From assembly GCF_019904155.1 (NCBI RefSeq), contig NZ_JAHCMB010000188.1, positions 62,001 through 126,000 on the forward strand: a stretch of 64,000 nt of DNA, read 5' to 3'. The position numbers and the translations under genes were made by a program. Shown here piece by piece: positions 40,926-50,512 of this stretch. Each line of letters starts with the position of its first letter. Within the stretch, counting starts at the first letter, position 1. This stretch comes from Paenibacillus sinensis. GTDB lineage: Bacteria; Bacillota; Bacilli; Paenibacillales; Paenibacillaceae. The notes beneath the pieces were generated by a model. It did no database searches. It had not been told where the DNA came from and was given only the letters and a program-made list of their open reading frames with translations.

Positions 40926-43900
40926 TTAAGGACGCGGCGAGAACGTGAAGGTGAACACATATGGCCGGTTCGCCGGCAATGTAAATTCCTCATGGGTCGG
41001 CGCTCCCCAGCTGTCGTCTCCGCCGACACCCATCTGCTTGTAATTGACCCGGAGAATCGTCTTGTCGCTTGTCGGCAGCTTGTAGGCATGGTCATGGGCT
41101 TCCAGTTCGAGCGGCGACCACGGCAGGGCGCACAGCTCAAACGGGATATCCGCCTCGAACCGCAGGCCGGCTCCGCCGGCGCTCTGCGACATCTCGGCGA
41201 AGCGAACGTCCGTCTTGTTGCCGCATTCCTGCGGCTTCAGGTAAGGGACGAACTGGTCCCGGACAGCGCCGCTGTAGGAGCCGAGACGTGCCCCGGTCTG
41301 GCGGTCCCAGTAATTCTCATGCGGGCCTCTGCCGTACCAGGATACCGTGTCCAGCTGCCCTGTCAGCGGGAAGAGGTAACCGAATTCCGGAAGCTGGGCA
41401 AGGCCGGTTCCGGGGTTCAGCGCCTGTCGAACCTCGATGGCTCCATCCGCAGCGATGCGGTAGGTCAGCGACAGCGTGCAGGAAGGATGGCTCTCCCATG
41501 TGTAATCCGCCTGAACCACAGCGGTTCCGCCCTCCATGCGCTGGCTGAAGCCGGTGAGCCGACGCTCCGACAGGGCGGACCGCCAGAAGGCGGAGCGCTC
41601 CGGCAGCTTGTTGCCGCAGTCGTTGTCGGTCATCGCTCTCCAGAAGTTCGGTCTCGCCGGACCTGCAAGCAGCTCGCTGTTCTCCCATTGATAGGAGACC
41701 AGATCGCCGGTAACCTGGCTGAAGCGGACAGCCGCTTTGCCGCAGTCGATAAGGAGCTCATCGCTGGAGCTTATCATCTCGGCCGTTCCTTCCGCAAAGG
41801 CGGACAGTGCGCGGCGGACACGGGGAGACAGAATAAACTGTTCCCAGGCGACCTCATGCCCGGCTTCAGCCCATGCCTGAGCCTCTTTTGTCACGAGGGA
41901 CACCGTCAATACGGCTTCTTGATCCGTCTCGAACGCAGTAGTGTATGGGATCTTCACGTCTACCGTTTCGCCGGGAGCTGCTGCAATCTGCAGCGTACCG
42001 CTTTGAACGGCTGATCCGTCATGCTCGACCTTCCAGGCTAACTCATAGACGCCGAGATCGGTGAACAGATACTGATTGCGGATGCGAATAAGCCCTTCAC
42101 GCAGATCGGCCGCCTCGAATCGCACATCCTGATAGCATTTCTTCACTTCATACAGCTTCGGCGAAATCGTCCGGTCGGCAAAAATCAGGCCGTTGCCGCA
42201 GAAATCCCCGTCATGCGGCGATTCGCCGAAGTCTCCGCCGTAAGCGAGATACTCCACACCGTCGGCAGTTGTCGTCCGGATCGCCTGGTCAACCCAGTCC
42301 CAGATGAATGCGCCCTGCAAAATATCATAGCGGTCGAACAGCTCCCAGTACAGATGGAGTCCGCCCAGGGAGTTCCCCATGGCATGGGCGTATTCGCACA
42401 GAATATACGGCTTCTTCGGATTGCTGCGCGCGTATTCCTCAACCTGGGGGGGCTTGATATACATCGTTGATTCAATATCGCTGGCCGCCTCGGAAGGTCT
42501 ATAATGGAAGATGCCTTCATAGTGGACGAGTCTTGTCGGATCGGCTTCCTTCAGGAAGTCGTGCATGGCGATGAAGCTGTCACCCCCGAACGATTCGTTG
42601 CCGAGCGACCAGATGATAATCGAAGGATGATTCTTATCCCGCTGGAACATCGAGTTGCAGCGATCCAGCACATTGGCGAGCCATTCCGGACGGCTTGCCG
42701 GCACGGTGAACTCGCCCAGCTCCTGCTGCCCGTATTTCCAGGAGCCATGCGTCTCCAGGTTGGTCTCGTCAATGACATAGAGGCCGTATTCGTCGCAGAG
42801 CTCATACCAGATAGACTGGTTCGGATAATGAGAAGTCCGGACCGCGTTCACATTAAAGGCCTTCATAAGCTCGATATCCCGGATCATCTCCGCCTTGCCG
42901 AGAGCCCGGCCGGCATCCGCCGAGAATTCATGCCGGTTGACGCCTTTGAAGACGATCCGCTTGCCGTTGATCTTCATCAGGCCGTCCTTCAGCTCGAACT
43001 TGCGGAATCCGGTCCGGCAGCTGACGGCTTCCAGAATGCCGCCATCGCTGTCTTTCAGCGTCACTACCAGCGTATACAGATTCGGCGCTTCGGCGCTCCA
43101 TTTCAGCGGATTTCGGATCTCGGCCGACAGCTTGAGCTTGCAGTCTTCTTCACCTGCGAGGGAAGCAGCGGCGGCAAGCGGCTGCTCCAGTACGGCTCTG
43201 CCATGGGCGTCATACAGCTGCGCTTCCACCGTAACGGAACCGGCAGACTCGTCCCAATAGTTCGTCAGCTCAACATCCAGTTGCAGCTCCGCATCCCGGT
43301 ATTCGGCATCCAGCTCGGGACGGGCGAAGAAGTCCGAGATAAAGACGGAAGGCGGCGAATACAGGTACACGTCGCGGAAAATGCCGCTCAGCCGCCAGAA
43401 ATCCTGATCCTCCAGCCAGCTGGCGTCACACCAGCGGTATACTTCGACTGCGAGCTTGTTCTCGCCGTCTCGAAGATACGGCGTGAGGTCGAATTCCGAT
43501 GGGGTGAAGGTGTCCTCGCCATAGCCGACAAGCTCCCCGTTCACCCAGACGTAGAAGGCGGACTCGACACCCTGGAAGCTGATGAACACGGGACGGCCCT
43601 TCCAGTCGTCGGGAACACTAAATGTACGGATGTATGAGCCGACCGGATTGTAGCGTGTTGGGGCATACGGGGGGTTTAACTCCGGCTCGGATTCCGCCCA
43701 GGGATAACGGACATTCGTATATTGAGGGTAATCATACCCCTGAAGCTGCCAGTGGGAGGGAACAGGCATATCACCCCAGCCGCTGGAGTCGTAGTTCATT
43801 TCATAAAAGGATTGAATTCGCTGCTCCGGTGTCTCCGCAAAGGCGAACTTCCAGGTCCCGTTCAGGGACCGGTAGAACGGCGAAGATGCCGCATCGCGGG

Positions 43901-44036
43901 CCAGCGCTTCCGGGACGCCGGGGAAAGGCATCATGGAAGAATGAGCCTTAAGCCTTCCCAATTGGAAAATCTCCGGATTGTTGTTCCATTCCGGGTAGCC
44001 GTTAGCCGGCGCCGTATAAGCCAGTTTGGTGCGCAT
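40926..44036 (-). CDS. Beta-galactosidase, glycoside hydrolase family 2 (second copy)
   Basis: The 1036-residue enzyme has the full LacZ architecture including the C-terminal small-chain domain. Acid/base E481 lies in WSLGNESFGG and nucleophile E548 in LCEYAHAMGN. The zinc/Mg-site region NLETHG and the DWVDQAI loop are present. It is clearly divergent from the other GH2 copy in the window. It has no signal peptide. AAGGAGTTGCTACT precedes the ATG. It is transcribed away from an AraC-type activator, its likely regulator. Confidence 0.94.
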   Translation of the reverse strand: MRTKLAYTAPANGYPEWNNNPEIFQLGRLKAHSSMMPFPGVPEALARDAASSPFYRSLNGTWKFAFAETPEQRIQSFYEMNYDSSGWGDMPVPSHWQLQGYDYPQYTNVRYPWAESEPELNPPYAPTRYNPVGSYIRTFSVPDDWKGRPVFISFQGVESAFYVWVNGELVGYGEDTFTPSEFDLTPYLRDGENKLAVEVYRWCDASWLEDQDFWRLSGIFRDVYLYSPPSVFISDFFARPELDAEYRDAELQLDVELTNYWDESAGSVTVEAQLYDAHGRAVLEQPLAAAASLAGEEDCKLKLSAEIRNPLKWSAEAPNLYTLVVTLKDSDGGILEAVSCRTGFRKFELKDGLMKINGKRIVFKGVNRHEFSADAGRALGKAEMIRDIELMKAFNVNAVRTSHYPNQSIWYELCDEYGLYVIDETNLETHGSWKYGQQELGEFTVPASRPEWLANVLDRCNSMFQRDKNHPSIIIWSLGNESFGGDSFIAMHDFLKEADPTRLVHYEGIFHYRPSEAASDIESTMYIKPPQVEEYARSNPKKPYILCEYAHAMGNSLGGLHLYWELFDRYDILQGAFIWDWVDQAIRTTTADGVEYLAYGGDFGESPHDGDFCGNGLIFADRTISPKLYEVKKCYQDVRFEAADLREGLIRIRNQYLFTDLGVYELAWKVEHDGSAVQSGTLQIAAAPGETVDVKIPYTTAFETDQEAVLTVSLVTKEAQAWAEAGHEVAWEQFILSPRVRRALSAFAEGTAEMISSSDELLIDCGKAAVRFSQVTGDLVSYQWENSELLAGPARPNFWRAMTDNDCGNKLPERSAFWRSALSERRLTGFSQRMEGGTAVVQADYTWESHPSCTLSLTYRIAADGAIEVRQALNPGTGLAQLPEFGYLFPLTGQLDTVSWYGRGPHENYWDRQTGARLGSYSGAVRDQFVPYLKPQECGNKTDVRFAEMSQSAGGAGLRFEADIPFELCALPWSPLELEAHDHAYKLPTSDKTILRVNYKQMGVGGDDSWGAPTHEEFTLPANRPYVFTFTFSPRP

Positions 44037-44061
44037 AGTAGCAACTCCTTCTTATAGATCG

Positions 44062-44079
44062 TATAATATTAACATTATA
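44062..44079. promoter_or_regulatory. Overlapping divergent -10 boxes for the GH2 and AraC genes
   Basis: TATAAT occurs on the forward strand at 44062-44067 and on the reverse strand at 44079-44074. No good -35 boxes are visible, as expected for activator-dependent promoters. Confidence 0.4.
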
Positions 44080-44154
44080 TGATTGAATAATGGCTTAGAA
44101 AATAAAGAATATTATCTGAAAATATCAAAATATGAAACTAAGGAGAGGCTGGAA

Positions 44155-44976
44155 ATGGAGTCCAAAATGATCTTCGGAAAGTCGGATGAAACGTCCTTGC
44201 TGCCGCTCTATATGACGACGGCCGGGTATTGGGAGCATCAGACGGAGACGATCCGGACGTCGGGCTTTCCCGATTTTCAGCTCCATCAGGTGCTAAACGG
44301 ACAGGGAAGGCTCATCATCGGGGAGAAGGAGCTGACAGTTGGTCCCGGGGATGTTTTTTTCCTGTTTCCGGAAATTCCGCACCGCTATACACCGATCAGC
44401 GACCGCTGGGAGCTCGCCTGGGTGTCGTTTCAGGGCAGAGAAGCCCGGCAGCTGCTGGCGTATGCGGGAGTGAATGAGTCGGGGGCCGCCAATCTCAGGC
44501 GGGATTCCCTGCTGAACGAGCTGCAGCAAATGCTTGTGCTGGAAGAGGGGGAAGAGGAATTCGAAGCGGAATGCTCCAAGCTGCTGTATCAGCTGTTGCT
44601 GGATTTGAAGAAGCTTCTGCCCGCACCAATGAACCGGGATTACGGGATGGAGCGAATACGGCCTGTCCTGAGGCATATCGCAGGGAACCTGGAGCGCCCC
44701 CTGCCGCTCGCCGAACTGGCGGACATAGCCGGGGTTTCGCCCCAGTACCTGTGCAGGCTTTTTCAGAAGACGCTGAAGATGCGGCCGCTAACATATGTCA
44801 CTCAGGAGCGCATCAACCGGAGCAAGAAGCTGATGTTCAGCGAAGCCGGCCGAAAAATCTACGAAATTGCCGCCCTTGTCGGCTATGAGAATGCCAGCTA
44901 TTTCTGCGCGGTCTTCAAGCGGCATACCGGCATGAGCCCGGAGGATTTTAAGGTGCTGCATGGTTTGGGGCGCTGA
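44155..44976 (+). CDS. AraC-family transcriptional regulator
   Basis: The 273-residue regulator has an N-terminal cupin-type sugar-binding domain (LHQVLNGQGRLIIGEKEL, GPGDVFFLFPEIPHRY) and a C-terminal double helix-turn-helix (ELADIAGVSPQYLCRLFQK ... LVGYENASYFCAVFKR). The start at 44155 is set by AAGGAGAGGCTGGAA. It is divergent from the second GH2 beta-galactosidase gene and probably activates it in response to a galactoside. Confidence 0.9.
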   Translation: MESKMIFGKSDETSLLPLYMTTAGYWEHQTETIRTSGFPDFQLHQVLNGQGRLIIGEKELTVGPGDVFFLFPEIPHRYTPISDRWELAWVSFQGREARQLLAYAGVNESGAANLRRDSLLNELQQMLVLEEGEEEFEAECSKLLYQLLLDLKKLLPAPMNRDYGMERIRPVLRHIAGNLERPLPLAELADIAGVSPQYLCRLFQKTLKMRPLTYVTQERINRSKKLMFSEAGRKIYEIAALVGYENASYFCAVFKRHTGMSPEDFKVLHGLGR

Positions 44977-45020
44977 GTGTAAAGGAGTCTGGGGGTTGGT
45001 GATCCGTAGACGGGGATCAA

Positions 45021-45049
45021 TTGTACCCGGTGGCGATTTTTGCTATACT
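45021..45049 (+). promoter_or_regulatory. Sigma-A promoter of the FusB-type gene with a long leader
   Basis: TTGTAC (45021-45026), a 17-nt spacer and TATACT (45044-45049) would give a leader of about 205 nt before the coding start at 45260. The leader holds a possible 16-codon peptide starting TTG at 45083, preceded by AGGGGG. Confidence 0.6.
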
Positions 45050-45259
45050 TCTCCCATCCGTATGTGTTAGGGGGTCTTACCGTTGGCAATACCGAATTGC
45101 TCATTGGCTAGGAAGTCCTCATGCAGAGCCTGATTAGGGGCGATACTTTGCGTGGGGTGCGGTGGAATGAATTCGATCGCCCAAACTGACTTTATCGTTT
45201 CTAATAACGGGCTTTGCACCTTATTGTCTTGTTCAATAATAATAAGGGGCTGAGAAGCT

Positions 45260-45907
45260 ATGAATACACCATTTATTAGAAACCACCAATTTAATGTTAT
45301 TAAGAAGCAAGCGGAATTCCTTCAGAAGACACTGCGCAGCGTTGCGGACCGGAGCGTTCTGGAGACCGTAAGACATCGGGCCGTCATGAACATTGTCGAG
45401 GCATTTCCCAGTCTATCCGAGGATCAGAAGGGGATGCTGGGACAAATATCGGTCTTGGAGTCGGCTTATGATTTCCAAAGATATCTTAGCGCTTTGGAAC
45501 CTTGCCTGGAGCCTTTTCCGCCGATTACGCCGAAGCAGATTCAGAAGCTATTCCCTAAAAATAAAAAACTGAAAATACCGGATCTGGCATCCATCGACTT
45601 GCGGTATGTGACCTATCTGGGCTGGACGGATATTGCCACGAACAAGTTGTTCATCGTATATCCGCACGGCGGACAGTTCATCGGCATCGAAGGAAGGCTT
45701 ACGCCGACCAACAAGAAAGGGTACTGCCTGTTCTGCAACCGGCATCACGAGCTTGCATTCTTCTCGGTGCAGACCAAGGCTGCCGGCATGTCGCAGGATA
45801 ATCTCTCTCGATTCGGCCATTATATATGCCTGGATAACCGGGAATGCAATGACAGTATTACCGACACCGCTCCATTGGAGAAGTTCATACACACAGTTCG
45901 CAAATAG
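45260..45907 (+). CDS. FusB/FusC-type elongation factor G-binding protein
   Basis: The 215-residue protein has the size and layout of FusB: an N-terminal helical domain (1-90) and a C-terminal FBP domain with a four-cysteine zinc finger (C156 and C159 in YCLFCN, C190 and C196 in ICLDNREC). FusB-type proteins bind EF-G and release it from the ribosome, which protects against fusidic acid. Chromosomal relatives in Bacillales are widespread and may have a housekeeping translation role. AATAAGGGGCTGAGAAGCT precedes the ATG. It stands alone, with a strong promoter and long leader. Confidence 0.88.
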   Translation: MNTPFIRNHQFNVIKKQAEFLQKTLRSVADRSVLETVRHRAVMNIVEAFPSLSEDQKGMLGQISVLESAYDFQRYLSALEPCLEPFPPITPKQIQKLFPKNKKLKIPDLASIDLRYVTYLGWTDIATNKLFIVYPHGGQFIGIEGRLTPTNKKGYCLFCNRHHELAFFSVQTKAAGMSQDNLSRFGHYICLDNRECNDSITDTAPLEKFIHTVRK

Positions 45908-45922
45908 CGCAATTGGAAAAAA

Positions 45923-45947
45923 AGGCTGCCGTCACGTACGGCAGCCT
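45923..45947. terminator. Terminator after the FusB-type gene, usable in both directions
   Basis: AGGCTGCCGT and ACGGCAGCCT form a 10-bp stem with a 5-nt loop. The forward T run is poor (CTTC). On the reverse strand seven T follow, making it stronger there. Confidence 0.7.
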
Positions 45948-45992
45948 CTTCAGCTATTTAGCCCATATCAGCGGCGGCGACCCTGGACCGGC

Positions 45993-46145
45993 TCATGCAC
46001 TGAGAGGTAGGACATTGACTTCCGGGTAAATAATCTCCAGCTTGCACACCGGAATCTCCGCTTCCTGAGCTCGTTGCTGTGTCGGTCCGGTTGGTAGACG
46101 AGTTAGGGATATTACGATCTGCACTGAATAGATGCCCTGAGTCAT
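45993..46145 (-). CDS. Possible small protein of 50 residues, unknown function
   Basis: A reverse-strand frame from ATG 46145 to TGA 45993 encodes MTQGIYSVQIVISLTRLPTG and ends LEIIYPEVNVLPLSA. The hydrophobic pattern and end look protein-like. The ribosome site (TAGGATAA) is weak. A hairpin with a strong reverse-strand T run lies 46 bp downstream, which supports transcription in this direction. I recognise no family. The rest of 45908-46262 shows nothing else. Confidence 0.3.
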   Translation of the reverse strand: MTQGIYSVQIVISLTRLPTGPTQQRAQEAEIPVCKLEIIYPEVNVLPLSA

Positions 46146-46262
46146 TTATCCTAGTGTGAAATGCAAGGGAATAAGGAGAAGCAGCGGATTTTTGGCTTCA
46201 TTACGACTAAAGTCCTACCGATATAATAACTAACATACTGAAAGCAGCCGGGGTGCTGATCG

Positions 46263-47567
46263 ATGAGATTATCCATTCGAAGCAAGCTATATCTTGGATT
46301 CAGTATAATCATCGTGTTGTTTCTGATTACCGCTGCCGTCTCGACCTATCTGTCGCAGCGCAATGTCAATCTGACGCGCAGCATTCTGGAATCGGAGCAG
46401 CGGATGGAGAGCGTTCAGCGGCTGAATCTGTTCGCCAGAACGGCGAACGACAACCTGGCGCGCTATCTGATTGCGCCTATTTATGTAGAGGATGAATTCA
46501 AGACCAGCTTCGATTCCGGCGTTCAGTACGTCAGCGAGGAGCTGATCCGTCTCAGCGCCATGATCCAGGAGGCGGAGGACGGCTCCCAGATTAATAGCTT
46601 CAAGCAAAAATGGGCGTCATACATGAAGGAGAGCAACCAGCTTATTCAGATGAAGAAGGATGGGCGCGTTGAAGAAGCGCGTGAAATTTCCTCCAGAGAC
46701 AGCTTTGATCCCATTGCGTTCTCTTTGCACAGCTTCTATGTGAGGGAGAAGGCCGATACGGAGACGTACAGGACGACGATCGAACACAACGGAGAGATTA
46801 TCCGGTTCATCAATCTTACGCTGACTGCGCTGGCGGTATTACTGTCCATTGCCGTTGCGATCGTACTGTCGAGCCATCTTACCCGACGAATCCGGCATCT
46901 CAAGAACTCGGCACAGGCGGTAGCCGGCGGCAATCTGCGCGTCGCGGATCTATCCTTCAAAGGCGGAGACGAGCTTGCCGAGTTGGCGGAATCCTTCAAT
47001 ATGATGAAAGAGTCGCTGCGGTCGGTCATCGACTCCAATCATTTTCTATACCATCTGTCTTTGCTTGACGGCCTCACAGGGATTCCGAACCGGCGCTGTT
47101 ATGATGAGACGCTGGTCCGGGAGTGGGAGCTTCTGTCAACCGGCGACCGTTCGCTCGCCATTATCCTGGTGGATATCGATTACTTCAAGTTTTACAATGA
47201 TCAGTATGGACATCAAGCCGGGGATGCCTGCCTGAAACGGGTAGCAGGCATTCTGCTGGAGCAGATCCGGGGACAGGGCTTCGTTGCCCGCTACGGCGGC
47301 GAAGAGTTTGTTGTACTGCTGCCGGACCGGACGCTTGACGACGCAGCCGGCATCGCAGAGTCGCTCCGGAAGGCCGTTGCCGGGGAGCGCATCCCGCATG
47401 AAGGCTCGAAGATTGAGGCCTTCATAACGCTGAGCCTTGGAGTAGCGGCTATGCCCGCCGCGCTCACAGCAAGCCCCGAAATCCTGCTGGGGCAGGCTGA
47501 TGAAGCGCTCTATCAGGCCAAGTCGGGCGGACGGAACCGGACCTGCGTCCACGGCCAGGGATTTTAG
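46263..47567 (+). CDS. Membrane-bound diguanylate cyclase (GGDEF) with HAMP
   Basis: The 434-residue protein has two transmembrane helices (about 11-30 and 184-204) around a helical extracytoplasmic sensor, a HAMP linker (about 205-257) and a GGDEF domain. The active-site loop is RYGGEEF (345-349), metal-binding D305 lies in VDIDYFKF, and LTGIPNRR marks the domain start. It should make c-di-GMP. The product-inhibition site five residues before the motif reads RGQG and not RxxD, so feedback inhibition is probably lost. The sugar-binding lipoprotein 41 bp downstream may present a ligand to its sensor domain (inference). Confidence 0.92.
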   Translation: MRLSIRSKLYLGFSIIIVLFLITAAVSTYLSQRNVNLTRSILESEQRMESVQRLNLFARTANDNLARYLIAPIYVEDEFKTSFDSGVQYVSEELIRLSAMIQEAEDGSQINSFKQKWASYMKESNQLIQMKKDGRVEEAREISSRDSFDPIAFSLHSFYVREKADTETYRTTIEHNGEIIRFINLTLTALAVLLSIAVAIVLSSHLTRRIRHLKNSAQAVAGGNLRVADLSFKGGDELAELAESFNMMKESLRSVIDSNHFLYHLSLLDGLTGIPNRRCYDETLVREWELLSTGDRSLAIILVDIDYFKFYNDQYGHQAGDACLKRVAGILLEQIRGQGFVARYGGEEFVVLLPDRTLDDAAGIAESLRKAVAGERIPHEGSKIEAFITLSLGVAAMPAALTASPEILLGQADEALYQAKSGGRNRTCVHGQGF

Positions 47568-47608
47568 CGGCCTGGTCAAAGGCCGATGAAGAAAGGAAGG
47601 CCCGCGTT

Positions 47609-48844
47609 ATGAAGCTTAGAGCTGCGCTGCCGCTTCTGGCGATTGTCCTGCTGCTGCTGTCCTGCAGCGCCAAGGGGAACGCCGATGAACCTGTGCAATT
47701 GGTGTTCTGGACGACGACTTCGGAGTCGGAATCGCATTTCTTCCGTCAGGTGATCGCGGAGTTTGAGGACGCCCATCCCAATATCTCCGTCATCCTTATT
47801 GAGAAAGCGCTGTCATCTGCCAGCAATGAATATAAGACTGCCATTCTGGGCGGCCAGAGCATTGATGTGCTCCGGGCGGATAATACCTGGATTCCCGATT
47901 ATGCCGATCTCGACATTATTATGCCGCTGGATCAGCTGGCGCAAGCCCGGGAGCTGTCCCGATTCGTGCCGACCGCGCTGTCCGCGGTCACCTATCAGGG
48001 ACAGGTCTACGGACTACCCTCCGTAATGGAGGTTCCGGCGCTGATGTACAATAAAGCCCATCTGAAGGAGGCGGGCTACGACCATCCGCCGCAGACGATG
48101 GACGAGCTGATGGCGATGGCTAAAGCGCTGTCCGGTCCGGAGAGATATGGTCTTTATGTCACCGAGGATTCCTATTTTGCGCTTCCTTTCGTATGGGCGT
48201 TCGGAGGTGATACGGTAACCGCCGACCGGAAGATTGAAATCTCCTCGACCGGCTCGCAGAAGGCCTTTGCGTTCATGCGGGAGCTGCGGACAGAGGGAGC
48301 TTCACAGCCCTACGCGAGCTTCGAAGGCTGGTACGATACGATGATGCATGACTTCGGCGTGGGCAAGGCCGCGATGGTTATCAACGGCCCCTGGGCGGTG
48401 GCTGATCTGCTGAAGACCAAGGAATTCACCGATCCGGATAACCTCGGTGTCGCCCCCATTCCGAGAGGTCCCGCCGGACAGGGCTCCCCAATCGGCGGCC
48501 ACAGCCTCGTCATTAATCGATACAGCGAGCATCCGAAGGAGAGCTATGAGCTGATCTCCTTCCTGACGAGCGAAGAGGTCCAGGCCAGGCAGAGCCTGTC
48601 GTTCCAGACGCTGCCGACCCGCAGCGATGTGTACGCGGACCCTCGGCTGAGTTCGAATTATCTGCTGCAGAGCTTCAAGGAACAGCTATCATTGGCGCGC
48701 AGCCAGCCCATGATACCGGAGAGCTCCAAGCTGTACCGCGATTTCACAACGAATCTGAACGCGATGCTGCTGGGACGCGAGACTCCCCGAGAGGGAGCGC
48801 AGAGGATTGAAGACGCCTGGAAGAGCATACTGAAGCTGGAGTAG
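47609..48844 (+). CDS. Orphan sugar-binding lipoprotein (family 1, MalE-like)
   Basis: The 411-residue protein has lipobox LLSC with lipidated C19 and a family 1 fold with MalE-like features (VKEVPALMYNKAHL-type hinge region, GKAAMVINGPWAVADL). No permease or ATPase genes are nearby. It follows a diguanylate cyclase by 41 bp in the same direction, so a sensory rather than transport role is plausible. GAAAGGAAGGCCCGCGTT precedes the ATG. Confidence 0.88.
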   Translation: MKLRAALPLLAIVLLLLSCSAKGNADEPVQLVFWTTTSESESHFFRQVIAEFEDAHPNISVILIEKALSSASNEYKTAILGGQSIDVLRADNTWIPDYADLDIIMPLDQLAQARELSRFVPTALSAVTYQGQVYGLPSVMEVPALMYNKAHLKEAGYDHPPQTMDELMAMAKALSGPERYGLYVTEDSYFALPFVWAFGGDTVTADRKIEISSTGSQKAFAFMRELRTEGASQPYASFEGWYDTMMHDFGVGKAAMVINGPWAVADLLKTKEFTDPDNLGVAPIPRGPAGQGSPIGGHSLVINRYSEHPKESYELISFLTSEEVQARQSLSFQTLPTRSDVYADPRLSSNYLLQSFKEQLSLARSQPMIPESSKLYRDFTTNLNAMLLGRETPREGAQRIEDAWKSILKLE

Positions 48845-49010
48845 AGCCGGGAATGGGGAGCCGTTCTTCGGCTCACTGTCATTTCGGAGGTGCAAGCAGC
48901 TCTTGTGCTGTAGAGTGCCCGGCCTGGCTCTGGGGCTTTACCTCCGCATGGCCATCCTATATGGTATAGGGACAGACGGAATCAAGAAAGGAAAATGGTG
49001 AGCATACAGG

Positions 49011-49895
49011 ATGAGACAGCGTGAAGGATATGTCGACGTGCCGGGCGGAAAGGTCTGGTACAGCCTGACTGGAGAGGAGAATAGCGGTGTCCCGCTCATC
49101 GTTATGCACGGCGGACCGGGCGGATCGCATCTGCTGCTGAAGTCTACGCTCCATGTGCTGGCTGATGAACGGCCGGTGCTGTTCTACGATCAATTGGGAT
49201 CGGGTAATTCGGAGAGACCGGCTGATCCCTCGCTCTGGACGACCGGGCGATTTACCGAGGAGCTTGCCTGCATCAGGCAGCAGCTTGGCCTGGACGAGGT
49301 CCATCTGCTTGGACATTCATGGGGGACGATACTGGCGGCTTCCTATCTTCTGGATTGTGCGCCATCCGGCGTGCGCAGCGTCATTTTCTCCAGCCCTTGC
49401 CTGAGCGCAGAGCTGTGGAAACGGGATGCCGACGGTTTCCTGGCCCTGCTGCCTGCCGAGACGCAGGCGGTCATCGGTCATCATGAGGCGCACGGAACGA
49501 CCGATTCGGAGGAATACGAGGCCGCGATGAAGGAATATTACCGCAGGCATGTGAACCGGCTGGAACAGCCGTCCCCCCTGGCGGCGGAGAGCCGCGCCAA
49601 AGCCAACCGGGAAGTGTATATGGCGATGTGGGGACCTTCCGAGTTCACACCGACCGGCATTCTGAAGACCTACGACTGTACACCAAGGCTGCATGAGCTG
49701 GATCTGCCGTCGCTCTTTCTGTGCGGCCGTTACGATGAGGCGTCGCCGGAGTCGACGGCCTATTACCGTTCGCTGGTTCCTGGAGCCTCGCTGCATATTT
49801 TGGAGAACAGCTCGCACTCAGGCTATTTGGAGGAACCTGAAGCCTACATCCGGGCTGTACGGGCGTTTCTGAAGAAGACGGAAGACATGCGTTAA
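49011..49895 (+). CDS. Proline iminopeptidase-family alpha/beta hydrolase
   Basis: The 294-residue hydrolase has HGGPGGSH (oxyanion hole region, about 33-40), the nucleophile elbow GHSWGT with S103, an acid in CGRYDEASPE and a C-terminal histidine in NSSHSGYLEEPE. This is the peptidase family S33 pattern (proline iminopeptidase/tricorn-interacting factor F1). It probably trims N-terminal proline or small residues from peptides. GAAAGGAAAATGGTGAG precedes the ATG. Confidence 0.88.
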   Translation: MRQREGYVDVPGGKVWYSLTGEENSGVPLIVMHGGPGGSHLLLKSTLHVLADERPVLFYDQLGSGNSERPADPSLWTTGRFTEELACIRQQLGLDEVHLLGHSWGTILAASYLLDCAPSGVRSVIFSSPCLSAELWKRDADGFLALLPAETQAVIGHHEAHGTTDSEEYEAAMKEYYRRHVNRLEQPSPLAAESRAKANREVYMAMWGPSEFTPTGILKTYDCTPRLHELDLPSLFLCGRYDEASPESTAYYRSLVPGASLHILENSSHSGYLEEPEAYIRAVRAFLKKTEDMR

Positions 49896-49984
49896 ATCAT
49901 ATCCCCTTTTTCTGAAATACGATAAAATTTTCATAAAAATTTGGCATGACTCAGGCGGCAACTCAGGAAAAGGGGCGATGTGCA

Positions 49985-50332
49985 GTGATTAACGCAGAGA
50001 CACTCAGCAGCTATTACGAGAAGAAGGGCAGACTTCAGCAGAATTTTCTGTCCAAGCAGTTTCAGGCTGACCTTCCCAAGTTCTCGGCACATGAAGAAGC
50101 GGCAGGCTGGTTCAGCTCGCTGTTCGGCGAGGACTTTATTTTTGTGGAGAAAATGAAGACGGCGACGGAAGATGAGTTCTACTACCTGTACGATATCATC
50201 CATGACCGCCCGAGATGGGAGCGCCGGGAGCAGGATATCAAGGAAAAGGGCTTTGCCAACGGACTTGGCATGCTGCTCTGCGCCCAGCGGGTCGATATTT
50301 ACGAAGACGGTTCAGTCGAACTGGCGTTCTGA
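49985..50332 (+). CDS. Uncharacterised 115-residue protein
   Basis: The frame is open from an ATG at 49946, but AAAAGGGGCGATGTGCA points to GTG 49985 as the start (VINAETLSSYYEKKGRLQQN). The protein is acidic/basic mixed with aromatic-rich FIFVEKMKTATEDEFYYLYD and a GLGMLLCAQRVDIYEDG end. There is no signal peptide or membrane segment. I recognise no family. Confidence 0.65.
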   Translation: MINAETLSSYYEKKGRLQQNFLSKQFQADLPKFSAHEEAAGWFSSLFGEDFIFVEKMKTATEDEFYYLYDIIHDRPRWERREQDIKEKGFANGLGMLLCAQRVDIYEDGSVELAF

Positions 50333-50512
50333 TAAGGTTCCCATCGGAGCATGAGGCCAGCTTTGTGCGTTTCTGTGCGCGGGGCTGGTTTTTTGCTGTT
50401 TTTTGCCGTTTTTTAGTGTTACTATTAGGTTAGTGTTTTCCTGTAAAAAGAAGAATCGGGACAAGCACGCCGCTTATCCATTCTTATATATATTAAAAAG
50501 CAGGGGTCATAC

